Counted from the first letter of the stretch, positions 7,829 through 17,358 are shown. The stretch: 64,000 nt of DNA from Marichromatium bheemlicum (GCF_012276755.1 NZ_JAAXKX010000002.1:124001-188000), one strand, 5' to 3'. Numbers and translations are program-made. Notes: generated by a model from the letters alone, not told the origin.

Positions 7829-10800
7829 TCCCCAGCAGCCACCACTCAACCTCGGACTCGACTTCGTCGCCGATGACAGCCGCTCGGGCTTCCGGCTGCA
7901 GCGGCTCGAGGTGCTCAACTGGGGCACCTTCGACGGCCGGGTGTGGGGGCTCGAGCTCGACGGGCGTAATGCCCTGCTCACCGGCGACATCGGCTCGGGC
8001 AAGTCGACCCTGGTCGACGCCCTCACCACCCTGCTGGTGCCGGCGCAACGCATCGCCTACAACAAGGCCGCCGGGGCCGGCAGCCGCGAGCGCACCCTGC
8101 GCTCCTATGTCCTCGGCCACTACAAATCCGAGCGCAGCGCGATCAGCGGCAGCGCCCGCCCGGTGGGGCTGCGCGACCACAACACCCTGTCGGTGATCCT
8201 CGGGGTGTTCCACAACGCCGGCTACGATCAGACCGTGAGCCTCGCCCAGGTGTTCTGGATCAAGGACCCGCAGGCCCAACCGGCGCGTTTCTTCGTCGGC
8301 GCCGAGCGCGCGCTGCGCATCGCCGAGGACTTCACCGACTTCGGCAGCGACCTCACCCGACTGCGCAGACGGCTGCGCGACTCGGGCGCGCACCTCGAGG
8401 ACAGCTACCCGGGCTATGCCGCCTGGTTCCGCCGCCGTCTCGGTATCGACAACCCCCAAGCGCTGGAGCTGTTCCACCAGACGGTGTCGATGAAGTCGGT
8501 CGGCAACCTCACCGACTTCGTGCGCACCCACATGCTCGAACCCTTCGCGGTGGAGGCGCGCATCCAGGCCCTGATCGGCCACTTCGACGACCTCGACGTC
8601 GCCCACCAGGCGGTGCTCAAGGCCCGTCACCAGGTCGAGCTGCTGCGCCCCATGGTCGCCGACCTCGACCGCCATGACACCCTGCTCGCCCAGACCGATG
8701 CCCTGGTCGGCTGTCGCGAGGCGCTGTGCGGTTATTTCGCCCGACTCAAGCTCGAGCTGCTCGAGCGCCGCCTCGCCAAGCACCAGCGCGAACACGACGA
8801 GGCCGCACAGGGCGTCGAGCAACTGGAGACGGAGTCGACCAGCGCGCGCCTGGCCATCGACGAGCTCAAGCAGGCGATCCACGACAACGGCGGCGACCGG
8901 CTCGAGCGCCTCGCGCTCGAGATCCAGCGCCAGGGCCGACTGCGTGACGAGCGTCAGCGCCGCGCCGAGCGCTATGGCGCGCTGAGCGCGCACCTCGACG
9001 AGCCGGCGGCGAGCGATGCGGCGGCCTTCAGCGCCCAGCGCCAACGCCTCGCCGGCCTGGGCGAGGCGCTGCGCGCGCGTGCCGCCGAGCTGCAGGACGC
9101 GCACACCGAGCAGGCCTTTGCGCTGCGCCAGGGGCGACAGCAGCATGAGGCGCTGTGCGCCGAGATCGACAGCCTGAGGCGTCGTCGCAGCAACATCGAC
9201 GACCGACAGGTGCGGATCCGCGAGGCGTTGTGCACGGCGCTCGATCTCAACCCCGAGGCGATGCCCTTCGCCGGCGAGCTGATCCGGGTGCGGGAGGAGG
9301 CGCGCGACTGGGAGGGCGCGGCCGAGCGGCTGCTACACAGCTTCGCCCTGTCGCTGCTGGTCCCCGACGCGCACTACGCAGCGGTCGCCGACTGGGTCGA
9401 GCGCAACCAGCTACGCGGGCGGCTGGTCTACTACCATGTCCGCACGCCGCACCGCGACACCCCGCCCCGGCTGCACCCCGACTCGCTGCTGCGCAAGCTC
9501 GAGATCAAGCCCGAGGCGCCCTGTCTCGGCTGGCTCGAACAGGCCCTGGCACAGCGCTTCGACGTCGCCTGCTGCGACACCCAGGCACAGTTCCGCCGTG
9601 AGCCGCGCGCGCTCACCCGCGCCGGTCAAGTCAAGGGGCCGAGCGGGCGTCACGAGAAGGACGATCGCCACCGTCTCGACGATCGCAGCCGTTACGTCCT
9701 CGGCTGGAGCAACGCCGCCAAGCTCGCCACGCTCGAGCGCCAACGCGACCAGCTCGAGGGCGAGCTGCAGCGTATCGGCGCCGCCATCGCCACGCTCCAG
9801 GCGGAGCAGGCGGGGCTCACCGGTCGGCTCGAGACGCTCGCCCGACTCGAGGAGTTCAGCCGCTACGACGAACTCGACTGGCACAGCCCGACGGCCGAGA
9901 TCGCGCGACTGCGCGAGGAGCAGACCCGCCTGGCCAGCGCCTCCGACACCCTCGCCCAGCTCAACGCCCAGCTCGAACAGGCCGAACAGGCACAACGTCA
10001 ACGCGAGCAGGCGCTGGTGGCGACACGCGACGCACTCAGCGGCGCGCGCTACCGGCTGCAGGGTATCGAGGCGCAGCGCCAACAGACGCAGACGCTGCTC
10101 GCCGAGCAGCCGCTCGAGCCGGCGCGCCTCAAGCAGCTCGAGACGCTGCGCCAGGAGCTGCTCGGCGAGCACCGCCTGACCCTGGAGTCGTGCGACAACC
10201 GCGAACGCGACCTGCGCGAGCGCCTGCAGGCGCGGATCGACGCACAGAAGAAGCAGCTCGACCGTCTCACCGAGGGGCTGATCAAGCGCATGTCGGGCTT
10301 TCGCGAGCGCTACCCCCTGGAGACCGCCGAGATCGACGCCAGCCTCGCCGCCGCGTCCGAGTACCGACGGCTACTCGCGCAGCTCGAACGCGACGACCTG
10401 CCGCGCTTCGTCGCCCGCTTCAAGGAACAGCTCAACGTCAACACCATCAACGAGATCGCCAGCTTCAACGCCCAGCTGCTGCGCGAGCACGACACCATCA
10501 CCGAGCGCATCGCACAGATCAATGCCTCCCTGACCCAGATCGACTACAGCCCCGGGCGCTATATCGCCCTGGAGTCGCAGCCCACCCCGGACGCCGAGAT
10601 CCGCGACTTTCGCAGGGCGCTGCGCGCCTGCACCGAGGAGACCCTCGGAGAGGCCGGCGGCCAGTACTCCGAGGCCCGCTTCCTCCAGGTCAAGGCGATC
10701 ATCGACCGTTTCCGCGGTCGCGACGGCCAGACCGAGAGCGACCGGCGCTGGACCGACAAGGTCACCGACGTGCGCAACTGGTCGCTGTTCGCCGCCAGCG

Positions 10801-11219
10801 AGCGCTGGCGCAGCGACGACAGCGAGCACGAGCACTACTCCGACTCCGGCGGCAAGTCCGGCGGTCAGAAGGAGAAGCTCGCCTACACCATCCTCGCCGC
10901 CAGCCTCGCCTATCAGTTCGGGCTGGAGTGGGGCGCAGTGCGCTCGCGCTCGTTCCGCTTCGTGGTGATCGACGAGGCCTTCGGGCGCGGCTCCGACGAG
11001 TCGGCGCGCTACGGGCTGGAGCTGTTCGGGCAACTCAACCTGCAGCTGCTGATCGTCACCCCGCTGCAGAAGATCCACATCATCGAGCCCTTCGTCAGCC
11101 ATGTCGGCTTCGTCGACAACCTCGAGGGGCGCGCCTCGCGGCTACGCAACCTCAGCATCGCCGAGTACCGCGACCGCAAGCAGCCGGCGAGCGCCACCGC
11201 AGCGACCGCCCCGGCATGA
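7821..11219 (+). CDS. jetC: Wadjet type I SMC-like ATPase JetC
   Basis: Motor of the Wadjet system, an SMC/MukB-type ATPase thought to extrude plasmid DNA loops. The 1132 residues hold an N-terminal Walker A (GDIGSGKST, residues 55-63), a long coiled coil (~260-470), a hinge region (~480-600), a returning coiled coil (~610-880), the ABC signature (SGGKSGGQKEK, ~1010) and Walker B (FVVIDEAFGRG, ~1046-1056). All ATPase motifs are intact, so it should be active. It overlaps jetD by 4 bases (ATGA). Confidence 0.95.
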   Translation: MTDPQQPPLNLGLDFVADDSRSGFRLQRLEVLNWGTFDGRVWGLELDGRNALLTGDIGSGKSTLVDALTTLLVPAQRIAYNKAAGAGSRERTLRSYVLGHYKSERSAISGSARPVGLRDHNTLSVILGVFHNAGYDQTVSLAQVFWIKDPQAQPARFFVGAERALRIAEDFTDFGSDLTRLRRRLRDSGAHLEDSYPGYAAWFRRRLGIDNPQALELFHQTVSMKSVGNLTDFVRTHMLEPFAVEARIQALIGHFDDLDVAHQAVLKARHQVELLRPMVADLDRHDTLLAQTDALVGCREALCGYFARLKLELLERRLAKHQREHDEAAQGVEQLETESTSARLAIDELKQAIHDNGGDRLERLALEIQRQGRLRDERQRRAERYGALSAHLDEPAASDAAAFSAQRQRLAGLGEALRARAAELQDAHTEQAFALRQGRQQHEALCAEIDSLRRRRSNIDDRQVRIREALCTALDLNPEAMPFAGELIRVREEARDWEGAAERLLHSFALSLLVPDAHYAAVADWVERNQLRGRLVYYHVRTPHRDTPPRLHPDSLLRKLEIKPEAPCLGWLEQALAQRFDVACCDTQAQFRREPRALTRAGQVKGPSGRHEKDDRHRLDDRSRYVLGWSNAAKLATLERQRDQLEGELQRIGAAIATLQAEQAGLTGRLETLARLEEFSRYDELDWHSPTAEIARLREEQTRLASASDTLAQLNAQLEQAEQAQRQREQALVATRDALSGARYRLQGIEAQRQQTQTLLAEQPLEPARLKQLETLRQELLGEHRLTLESCDNRERDLRERLQARIDAQKKQLDRLTEGLIKRMSGFRERYPLETAEIDASLAAASEYRRLLAQLERDDLPRFVARFKEQLNVNTINEIASFNAQLLREHDTITERIAQINASLTQIDYSPGRYIALESQPTPDAEIRDFRRALRACTEETLGEAGGQYSEARFLQVKAIIDRFRGRDGQTESDRRWTDKVTDVRNWSLFAASERWRSDDSEHEHYSDSGGKSGGQKEKLAYTILAASLAYQFGLEWGAVRSRSFRFVVIDEAFGRGSDESARYGLELFGQLNLQLLIVTPLQKIHIIEPFVSHVGFVDNLEGRASRLRNLSIAEYRDRKQPASATAATAPA

Positions 11220-12385
11220 GCTGGACCACCCCGGAGGCGATCCGCGCCCAGCTACAGCGCCACTGGACGCGCGGCGAGTTGCTGCGCCGAGTGCTCGAAC
11301 CCGATCCCCAACCACTGCGGCTGGCACTCAAGGCGCCGAGTTCGGCCGAACTCGGCCAACGCTTCGCCGAGGCGCGCCAGTGGGTCGCCACCCTCGACGC
11401 ACTGGCGCACCTGCGCATCGAGTGGCGCACCCTGCACCACCGCGCGCTCGGCCCCCAGCGCTTGCCCGCCCGGCTCTGGGTCGACGACACCGAGGCCGCC
11501 TGCGCACTGATCGGCAAGCGTGGCGCCGTCAGCACGTTCCGCTGTCTCGTCGTGGAGACCGAGCAGCGCTGCCCCGGGCTGCGGCCCTGGCTGGCACGCC
11601 GTCCGCTGCGCGCCCTGGAGCTGGCCGAGCACTGGTCGGCGCTGCTGGCGGTGACCGCGTGGTGTCTCGCCCATCCCCGCCCCGGGATCTATCTGCGTCA
11701 GGTCGACATCCCCGGGGTACACACCAAGTTCATCGAGACCCATCGCGCGGTGCTCGCTGAGTGGCTCGACCTGCTGCTCCCGGCCACGGCGATCGACAGC
11801 GCCTACAGCGGCGCCCAGCAGTTCGCGCCCCGCTACGGCTTTCGCGACAAGCCCGTGCGCATCCGCTTCCGGGTGCTCGACCCCGAGCTACTGCCCGGCG
11901 CCCCCGACTGCCCCGATATCACCCTCGACGCGGCGAGCTTCGCCGCCCTCGCACTACCGCTGCGACGCGTGTTCATCACCGAGAACGAGACCAATTTCCT
12001 CGCCTTCCCGCCGGTAGCCGGGGCGATCGTGATCTTCGGCGCCGGCTACGGCTGGGAGGCACTCGCCCAGGCCCAGTGGCTGCAGCACTGCGCCCTGCAC
12101 TACTGGGGCGACATCGACACCCACGGCTTCGCCATCCTCGATCGGCTGCGCGCACACCTCCCCGGGGTCGAGTCACTGCTGATGGATCGCGCCACCCTGC
12201 TCGCCCACCGCGATCACTGGGGGCACGAGCCCCAACCCTTCACCCAGCCACTCAGCCGCCTGGACGCGGACGAGCGCGCGCTGTTCGAGGACCTGGTCGA
12301 GCAACGCCTCGGCAAACGGCTCCGCCTGGAGCAGGAGCGGGTGGGGTTCAGCTGGTTGGAGCAGGCGCTAACGGCGCTGTCGTAG
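11216..12385 (+). CDS. jetD: Wadjet type I nuclease JetD (DUF3322/DUF2220)
   Basis: Effector that cleaves plasmid DNA trapped by JetABC; it resembles topoisomerase VI subunit A. The ATG at 11216 overlaps the jetC stop and gives 389 residues. The N-terminal half is the DUF3322 region. The C-terminal half carries a Toprim fold with the acidic residues E256 (RVFITENETNFLAF) and D299/D301 (YWGDIDTHGFAIL), which coordinate metal in this family. Its intact motifs mean all four Wadjet genes look functional. Confidence 0.93.
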   Translation: MSWTTPEAIRAQLQRHWTRGELLRRVLEPDPQPLRLALKAPSSAELGQRFAEARQWVATLDALAHLRIEWRTLHHRALGPQRLPARLWVDDTEAACALIGKRGAVSTFRCLVVETEQRCPGLRPWLARRPLRALELAEHWSALLAVTAWCLAHPRPGIYLRQVDIPGVHTKFIETHRAVLAEWLDLLLPATAIDSAYSGAQQFAPRYGFRDKPVRIRFRVLDPELLPGAPDCPDITLDAASFAALALPLRRVFITENETNFLAFPPVAGAIVIFGAGYGWEALAQAQWLQHCALHYWGDIDTHGFAILDRLRAHLPGVESLLMDRATLLAHRDHWGHEPQPFTQPLSRLDADERALFEDLVEQRLGKRLRLEQERVGFSWLEQALTALS

Positions 12386-12393
12386 ACACCGCT

Positions 12394-12939
12394 TCAGAGT
12401 TCGCGCCCCTGGGCATGGACCTGATCGAAGACCGCCTCGAGCGCGGCGTGGGTCCCGCGCAGGCCGTCGATCACCTGTCCGGCCCAATCGAAATAGGCGC
12501 GCTGGCGCTCGCGGCTCCAGTCCGGCGGCGGCGAGTCGAGGATATCGCGCAGGTTGCAGATCTTGTCGGCGAGCTTGACCAAGCGGGCCTGCTCGGAGAG
12601 CTGCGGGGCGTGCTCGATCTGCAACCGCTTGCGCTCCTGCTGGGCCAACGACCTGTCGTCGCTGACCTCGAGCACCACGGCGGTGACCTCACGACCGAAG
12701 TGCGCGACCAGCTCGGCCTCGGTGGTGGCGGTGTCCTCGATGGTGTCGTGCAGCAGCGCGGCACAGAGCACCACGGGGTCAGTCACCCCGGCCTCATCGA
12801 TCAGCACCCGGGTCAGGGCGATCGGGTGGTTGATATAGGGCGAGGCGCGCTCGTCCTTGCGGCGTTGGTCGCGGTGCTTGTCAGCGGCGAAGTCGAGCGC
12901 GCGCACGAAGTCGGCCAAGGGGGCGTACTGCATCGTCAT
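12394..12939 (-). CDS. MESH1-like HD-domain hydrolase (possible ppGpp pyrophosphohydrolase)
   Basis: The HD phosphohydrolase resembles the RelA/SpoT hydrolase domain and stand-alone MESH1 enzymes, which remove the 3' pyrophosphate of (p)ppGpp. Metal ligands are visible at H38 (YINHPIAL), H64-D65 (ALLHDTIED) and D125 (KLADKICNLRD). The 181-residue size fits a single-domain enzyme. Of three in-frame ATGs (12945, 12939, 12933), the middle one is best spaced (7 bases) from AGGAG. The gene converges on jetD with 8 bases between stops and follows two histidine-kinase-type genes on its strand. Substrate is inferred from family. Confidence 0.8.
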   Translation of the reverse strand: MTMQYAPLADFVRALDFAADKHRDQRRKDERASPYINHPIALTRVLIDEAGVTDPVVLCAALLHDTIEDTATTEAELVAHFGREVTAVVLEVSDDRSLAQQERKRLQIEHAPQLSEQARLVKLADKICNLRDILDSPPPDWSRERQRAYFDWAGQVIDGLRGTHAALEAVFDQVHAQGREL

Positions 12940-13150
12940 CGTCATTCTCCTGGGTCGTCCCGCCCCGGACGAACACGGAATGCACCCAGGACGCGACGGC
13001 GTGCGAGGGCCTGGTGCTGGAGCCAGCCTGGCAACCACGCCCACCTGTCCATGGACCCTGCGAGGTCTCATGCACGTCTGCTGCGACGCATCCTGCGCCA
13101 AGGCGGCGGTGAGGTTCAACCCCAGGGCAACACAGCGATATCGGCGAACC

Positions 13151-13768
13151 TCAAGGGGCTGGCTCCGGGGTCAGAGACAACGTAATCGCAGCAGGCTCGA
13201 GCCGCACCCAGCCACCGCCATCACGGGCCAGACGCTCGATGACCTGGACCCGGAGCTGGTGCAGCGGCACCAGCTCCGGGGCCGGATCTGGACTGGAGAG
13301 ACGCAGCACCAGGCGTCCCGCCTCGAGACCACAGCTCAACCTCGGCACAGGTGCATCACCGAGCAGCCGCAGACCATGCAGTAAGGCCGCATCGAGCGCC
13401 TCGGGTACCAAAAGTACCCGACACCCAAGAACAGAGTCGGGGCAATCGACCTCACCACCAAGCTCGTTAACCAGTCGCGCGGCTCGCGGCGCCACCGCGA
13501 ACGCCACCGGCTGCTCATCAACGGCGTTGGTACGCAGGGTCTCGGTCAAGGTCGAGGACAGACGTGTGGAGGCATGCAGCGCCCGGCCCAGACGCGTCTG
13601 TTTGTCGTCGTCCTGCGCCAGCTCCAACTGCAGCGTCTCACAGGTCAACTCGACGATACTGAGCGGGGTACGCAATGCATGCGCTAGCTGTCGGGCCTGT
13701 TCAGCGAGCAACGAGCGGCACTCCAGCTCGACCAACCGGCGCCATCTCTGGGCATCGGCGTGCGCCAT
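13151..13768 (-). CDS. Short histidine-kinase-like protein (phosphoacceptor domain only)
   Basis: A 205-residue protein with a HisKA-like segment: H30 in QLAHALRTPLSIVELTCETL, followed by a helical stretch. The C-terminal 120 residues sit where a HATPase domain would be, but no N-box, DxGxG or G2 glycine loop is recognisable. It could be phosphorylated in trans, act as a phosphotransfer or dimer partner for the hybrid kinase encoded 67 bases upstream, or be a degenerate kinase. Function is not known. Confidence 0.65.
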   Translation of the reverse strand: MAHADAQRWRRLVELECRSLLAEQARQLAHALRTPLSIVELTCETLQLELAQDDDKQTRLGRALHASTRLSSTLTETLRTNAVDEQPVAFAVAPRAARLVNELGGEVDCPDSVLGCRVLLVPEALDAALLHGLRLLGDAPVPRLSCGLEAGRLVLRLSSPDPAPELVPLHQLRVQVIERLARDGGGWVRLEPAAITLSLTPEPAP

Positions 13769-13835
13769 GGTGGACTCCTCGGGATTCGATCACGGACCCA
13801 TGTCAGGCATGGGTCCAAGCAGGGTCACGGACAAG

Positions 13836-16175
13836 TCACGCAAGACCGGGGCCGGAGTCAGGAGACTGCGCGACGACCCGCTGCAAGAGCGCCTCCAGAC
13901 GCGCCCGGCCGACCGGCTTGGTCAGGTGTAGATCGAACCCCGAGGCCGCGAGCGCCTCCCCCAGGGTCTCGGCGCCATACCCCGAGACCGCTACCAGCAA
14001 CAGCCGCTCGGGATCGGGCTGGTAAGCGCGCAGTGCCCGCGCCGTCTCCAACCCATCCATCCCCTCCATACCAATGTCGAGCAGCGCCAGACGCGGCGTA
14101 AACCCCGCGACCACGGCCAAGGCCTCATGCCCGGAGTGGGCGACCTGGACCGGATGCCCCATCCACTCGAGCAATCGCGCCATGCTCGACAGCATGTCGA
14201 CATCATCATCGACGACCAACACCGGCACCCCACGCAGCCGCGCCGGAGCCGCTGGCGCTGGCGGCGACGCGTGCGCCGGCCACACCCGCGGCAGCCACAG
14301 CACGAACTCGGCACCACAGCCCCGTCCGGCGCTGTGTGCCTCGATCCGCCCCTGGTGCAGCTCGGCCAGACGCGCCGCGATCGCCAACCCCAGCCCGAGA
14401 CCGCTGGCGGGGCGCTCATGGCCCCGCCCGCCCTGGATGAAGGGCTCGAACAGACCATCGCTGAGCTCCGGCGCGAAGCCCTCGCCATTGTCGGTCACCC
14501 GCAACGCCACGACATCGGGCGCGGGCTCGACACTGAGTCTGATCTCGCCACCCTCGGGGGTGTACTTGGCGGCATTGGTCAACAGGTTGACCAAGACCTG
14601 TGCGAGGCGCGACAGATCGCAATCAATATAAGCGACCGAGTCGGACAACTCGAGGGTGAAGCGCTGCTGGCGTGACTCGAACAGGGCACGCGCACCATCA
14701 AGCGCATGCTCGACGACCTCGCCGACAGGGTGCACGGCACGCTCGAGGTGCAGCTTGCCACGGATCACCCGTGAGACATCGAGCAGATCGTCGAGCAACC
14801 GCTCCATGTGACGGGCCTGACGATCGACTACCGTGATCGCCTCGCGCAATCTCGGCTCGGCCGGTGCCAGGGCCTGCATCAGCTCGATGGCATTACGGAC
14901 CGGCGCCATCGGGTTGCGCAGTTCGTGACCGAGGACGGCGAGGAAATCGTTCTTCTGTCGATCGAGCTGTTCGAGACGCTCACGCGCACGCACCAGCTCA
15001 TCGATCTCGGAGACACTACCGAACCAGTGCAGTAGCTCACCGCTCGAACCGCAGATCGGACGAGCACGGGCCTCGAACCAGCGATACCCCCCGGTGGCGC
15101 AGCACAACCGATAGCGCAGCAGAAACTCGCGGTGCTCGCGCAAGGCCCGCGCCCAGGTCCGGGCGACCACCTCGCGATCGTCCGGATACACCGCAGCCCG
15201 CCACCCCTCGCCGAGGGCCTGGGCGTACGCGATCCCGGTCACCTCAGTGAAGCGCTGGTTGAAATCCACCACCGCACCATCAGGGGCCGCGATGAAGAGG
15301 ATATCGGGCACGGTCTCGGCCATGCTACGAAAGCGCGACTCGGAATCGGCCAAGCGCCGCTCGGTGCGACGTTGCGCGGTGATCTCATGGACGACGACAC
15401 TGACCCCCCAGACCTCGCCTCTCGCCGTATTCAGTGGCAGCCAACTGGTGCGCCAATGGCGCCGCACCCCGGGTGTGGCGGGGGTTTCGCCATGGAGTTC
15501 GTGGTCGCGCACCGCCCCACCACCGGCAAGCACGTGGCGCGCCAGCGCCACCAGCTGCGGGGCCAGTGCCGGCAGGACCTCCGGCAGACTGCGACCGATG
15601 TGCGCGGCCACCGGGACACCGTTCATCTCCGCCATGCGGCGATTGATACGGCGAAAACGTAATCCCTGATCGAGCACGCACAGCCCCACCGGGGCACAGT
15701 CGTAGATCGCCTCGAACTCGGTGAGCTGATCGAGCAGCGCTTGATCATGGGCCCGTTCACGGCTGATATCGGTGATCACCCCCTGCAGCACATGCGGGAC
15801 GCCTGCGGCGGTGAAGCGAACCACGGCATGCTCCTCGAACACCTGCGCCTCGGCCTCGCTGCGATCGACGCGGTAGCGGACTCGATAGGCCGGACGCTGC
15901 GCGGTACGGCTGGCAATGGCATTGAGCAACAGGGAGCGATCGCCGGGATGGATGCGTTCGAGAAAGCGTGCCCGCGGCTCCTCACACTCACCGGCGGCGA
16001 GCCCGAGCAGCTCGGCACCGAACGGGTCATAGCGCATGCACACAGCAGACATCTCCCACTCGAACCCGAAGGACAGGGTAACAGCGGGGTCAGGGGACGG
16101 GTGTCCAGGCACGGACGGCGGCGTCTGCATCGTCAGCTGGTCTCGCGGGCGCGGAGGGCGGCTAGGGGGCCGCAT
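13836..16175 (-). CDS. Multi-PAS hybrid histidine kinase with receiver domain
   Basis: Cytoplasmic sensor kinase of 779 residues with no evident membrane segment. Order: PAS (~25-145), PAS (~155-270, VGLCVLDQGLRFRRINRRMA), PAS (~280-400), HisKA with the phosphoacceptor His in FLAVLGHELRNPMAP (~415-430), HATPase (LTNAAKYTPEGGEI, DNGEGF, GLGLGLAI), and a C-terminal receiver with phosphorylatable Asp in LALLDIGMEGMDG and the Lys in LTKPVGR. A second possible start lies at 16130. No output gene is adjacent, only the truncated kinase-like gene downstream. Confidence 0.9.
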   Translation of the reverse strand: MRPPSRPPRPRDQLTMQTPPSVPGHPSPDPAVTLSFGFEWEMSAVCMRYDPFGAELLGLAAGECEEPRARFLERIHPGDRSLLLNAIASRTAQRPAYRVRYRVDRSEAEAQVFEEHAVVRFTAAGVPHVLQGVITDISRERAHDQALLDQLTEFEAIYDCAPVGLCVLDQGLRFRRINRRMAEMNGVPVAAHIGRSLPEVLPALAPQLVALARHVLAGGGAVRDHELHGETPATPGVRRHWRTSWLPLNTARGEVWGVSVVVHEITAQRRTERRLADSESRFRSMAETVPDILFIAAPDGAVVDFNQRFTEVTGIAYAQALGEGWRAAVYPDDREVVARTWARALREHREFLLRYRLCCATGGYRWFEARARPICGSSGELLHWFGSVSEIDELVRARERLEQLDRQKNDFLAVLGHELRNPMAPVRNAIELMQALAPAEPRLREAITVVDRQARHMERLLDDLLDVSRVIRGKLHLERAVHPVGEVVEHALDGARALFESRQQRFTLELSDSVAYIDCDLSRLAQVLVNLLTNAAKYTPEGGEIRLSVEPAPDVVALRVTDNGEGFAPELSDGLFEPFIQGGRGHERPASGLGLGLAIAARLAELHQGRIEAHSAGRGCGAEFVLWLPRVWPAHASPPAPAAPARLRGVPVLVVDDDVDMLSSMARLLEWMGHPVQVAHSGHEALAVVAGFTPRLALLDIGMEGMDGLETARALRAYQPDPERLLLVAVSGYGAETLGEALAASGFDLHLTKPVGRARLEALLQRVVAQSPDSGPGLA

Positions 16176-16702
16176 TCCACCCTAGGCAAGCCCGGCAGAC
16201 GGGTCAAGCCAGATCGAGCACCCACCGACCAACGCGCCAGCGGCGAGGACGAACGGCATACGGGAGAGGCCGACCAGTACGCGGGACCTTATGGACAGAC
16301 CGCGCCCATGGCGATCAGCGGGTGCGCGCCAGCGCACTTACAAGACCGAAGACCTGCGCCAGGAGATGTGCTGCACGCGCAGGGCGTCTCCGGGTCCTCA
16401 TCGCCAAGGTGGCGGTATCCGGCCCCGACAACCCCTTGGGTCGGTTGCGACCCTGGCCCAACCGCCCCGCCTGCGGCGTAAGCCGGCACCTCCTCTGTGC
16501 CGTACACCACACAGCAGCAGCCCCGACCCTGGCACGAGGTCGATACCAGGGCCGGGGCGAGATCCTAACCGCTTTGAATGGCGAAGATCTGCCATGCACC
16601 GGGCCATGACAGAGCGCGGCGGGAGGGGCTGGAGACAGACATCCACCACACTGGTGCCAATCCACCGTCGCGGTGGTGGATTAGAACCACCCAACTACGC
16701 GC
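16176..16702. other. Gene-free stretch
   Basis: About 530 bases between the hybrid kinase and the small hypothetical gene. Open frames here have no recognisable domain, ribosome site or sensible composition. I see no RNA gene that I can support; the only structure noted is a small hairpin at 16659-16682. Confidence 0.4.
16659..16682. terminator. Small hairpin after the hypothetical gene
   Basis: Inverted repeat AATCCACC / GGTGGATT (16659-16666 with 16675-16682), 20 bases past the stop of the minus-strand gene at 16703. There is no T run, so terminator function is a weak guess. Confidence 0.25.
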
Positions 16703-17035
16703 TCAACCCTGCCGGCGCAAGCGCCGCCCGGTCCGGGCAAAACTGCTGGCGATCAGCGTCTCCCAAGGGGCGGAATCGCCACCGAGGACACAGAGCGCGG
16801 CACGGGTCTGTGGGGCAAGCCGCCAACGCCCCTGATCCGTCGTCTCGAGCCAGGTGCGCGCGAGTTCACGCGCCTGCTCACCTCCCGGGACCCGGCAGAC
16901 ATCGAGCCGTGGCGACACCCGGGTCAGCAGCGGTCGCGGACCGCGCCCCCAGCGCGCGACAGGACATCTCCAGCAGCGAGACAGGCGAACCCTGGCTGAA
17001 GGGGCGTCATCGCCAATGAGGTCGTTGTCGATCAT
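16703..17035 (-). CDS. Hypothetical protein
   Basis: A 110-residue protein I do not recognise. The ATG at 17035 is supported by GGAG seven bases upstream; the frame extends further but its extra N-terminus looks like untranslated leader. It has no membrane segment and a basic C-terminus (FARTGRRLRRQG). A stretch at ~55-85 (CRVPGGEQARELARTWLE, then QGRWRLAPQTRAALCVLG) looks like a small alpha-helical domain. It lies alone, divergent from the lipoprotein gene at 17359. Confidence 0.5.
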   Translation of the reverse strand: MIDNDLIGDDAPSARVRLSRCWRCPVARWGRGPRPLLTRVSPRLDVCRVPGGEQARELARTWLETTDQGRWRLAPQTRAALCVLGGDSAPWETLIASSFARTGRRLRRQG

Positions 17036-17358
17036 CGTGCTTCTCCGTGGTCTGGTTGCACAGCGGATTGCACACGGCTCAGGGCATCCGCTGGGCGATC
17101 GAATCGGCCACCTGCAGCGATTTCCGTCCCTGGTACAGGCAAGGGTACAGGGCACCGCCCCCATACCTCATGACCGCTCATCTTGTTGCGATGCGCAACG
17201 TCACCTCGCCGACATCGTCGAGGCTTGGAGCAGGTCGTTCCTCGCCCCATCTCCATCAAGACACAAAGCACGAATCAAGCCACGAGACACTCGATCACCA
17301 TCGTCCCGTTCGCCCGGCCCGGGCGGCACCACAGCAACCAACACCGAGGACCATCGCG

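Noticed and set aside
7737-9146. 469-codon minus-strand open frame
   Set aside because: It lies antisense to jetC and jetB; the composition is low-complexity and the sense strand encodes clear Wadjet proteins.
10190-11215. Upstream extension of the jetD frame
   Set aside because: The extension is an Arg/Pro-rich out-of-frame reading of jetC; jetD homology begins at the ATG at 11216.
12386-12500. Possible attachment-site copy of the ssrA 3' end after jetD
   Set aside because: I looked for the tmRNA 3' sequence (GGTTCGATTCCCGCC...CCACCA) downstream of the operon and did not find it, so no integrated-island boundary is claimed.
16660-16720. tRNA-like fragment
   Set aside because: A sequence resembling a T-arm (GGTGGATTAGAACCACC) is present, but no matching acceptor stem, anticodon arm or D-arm could be drawn.
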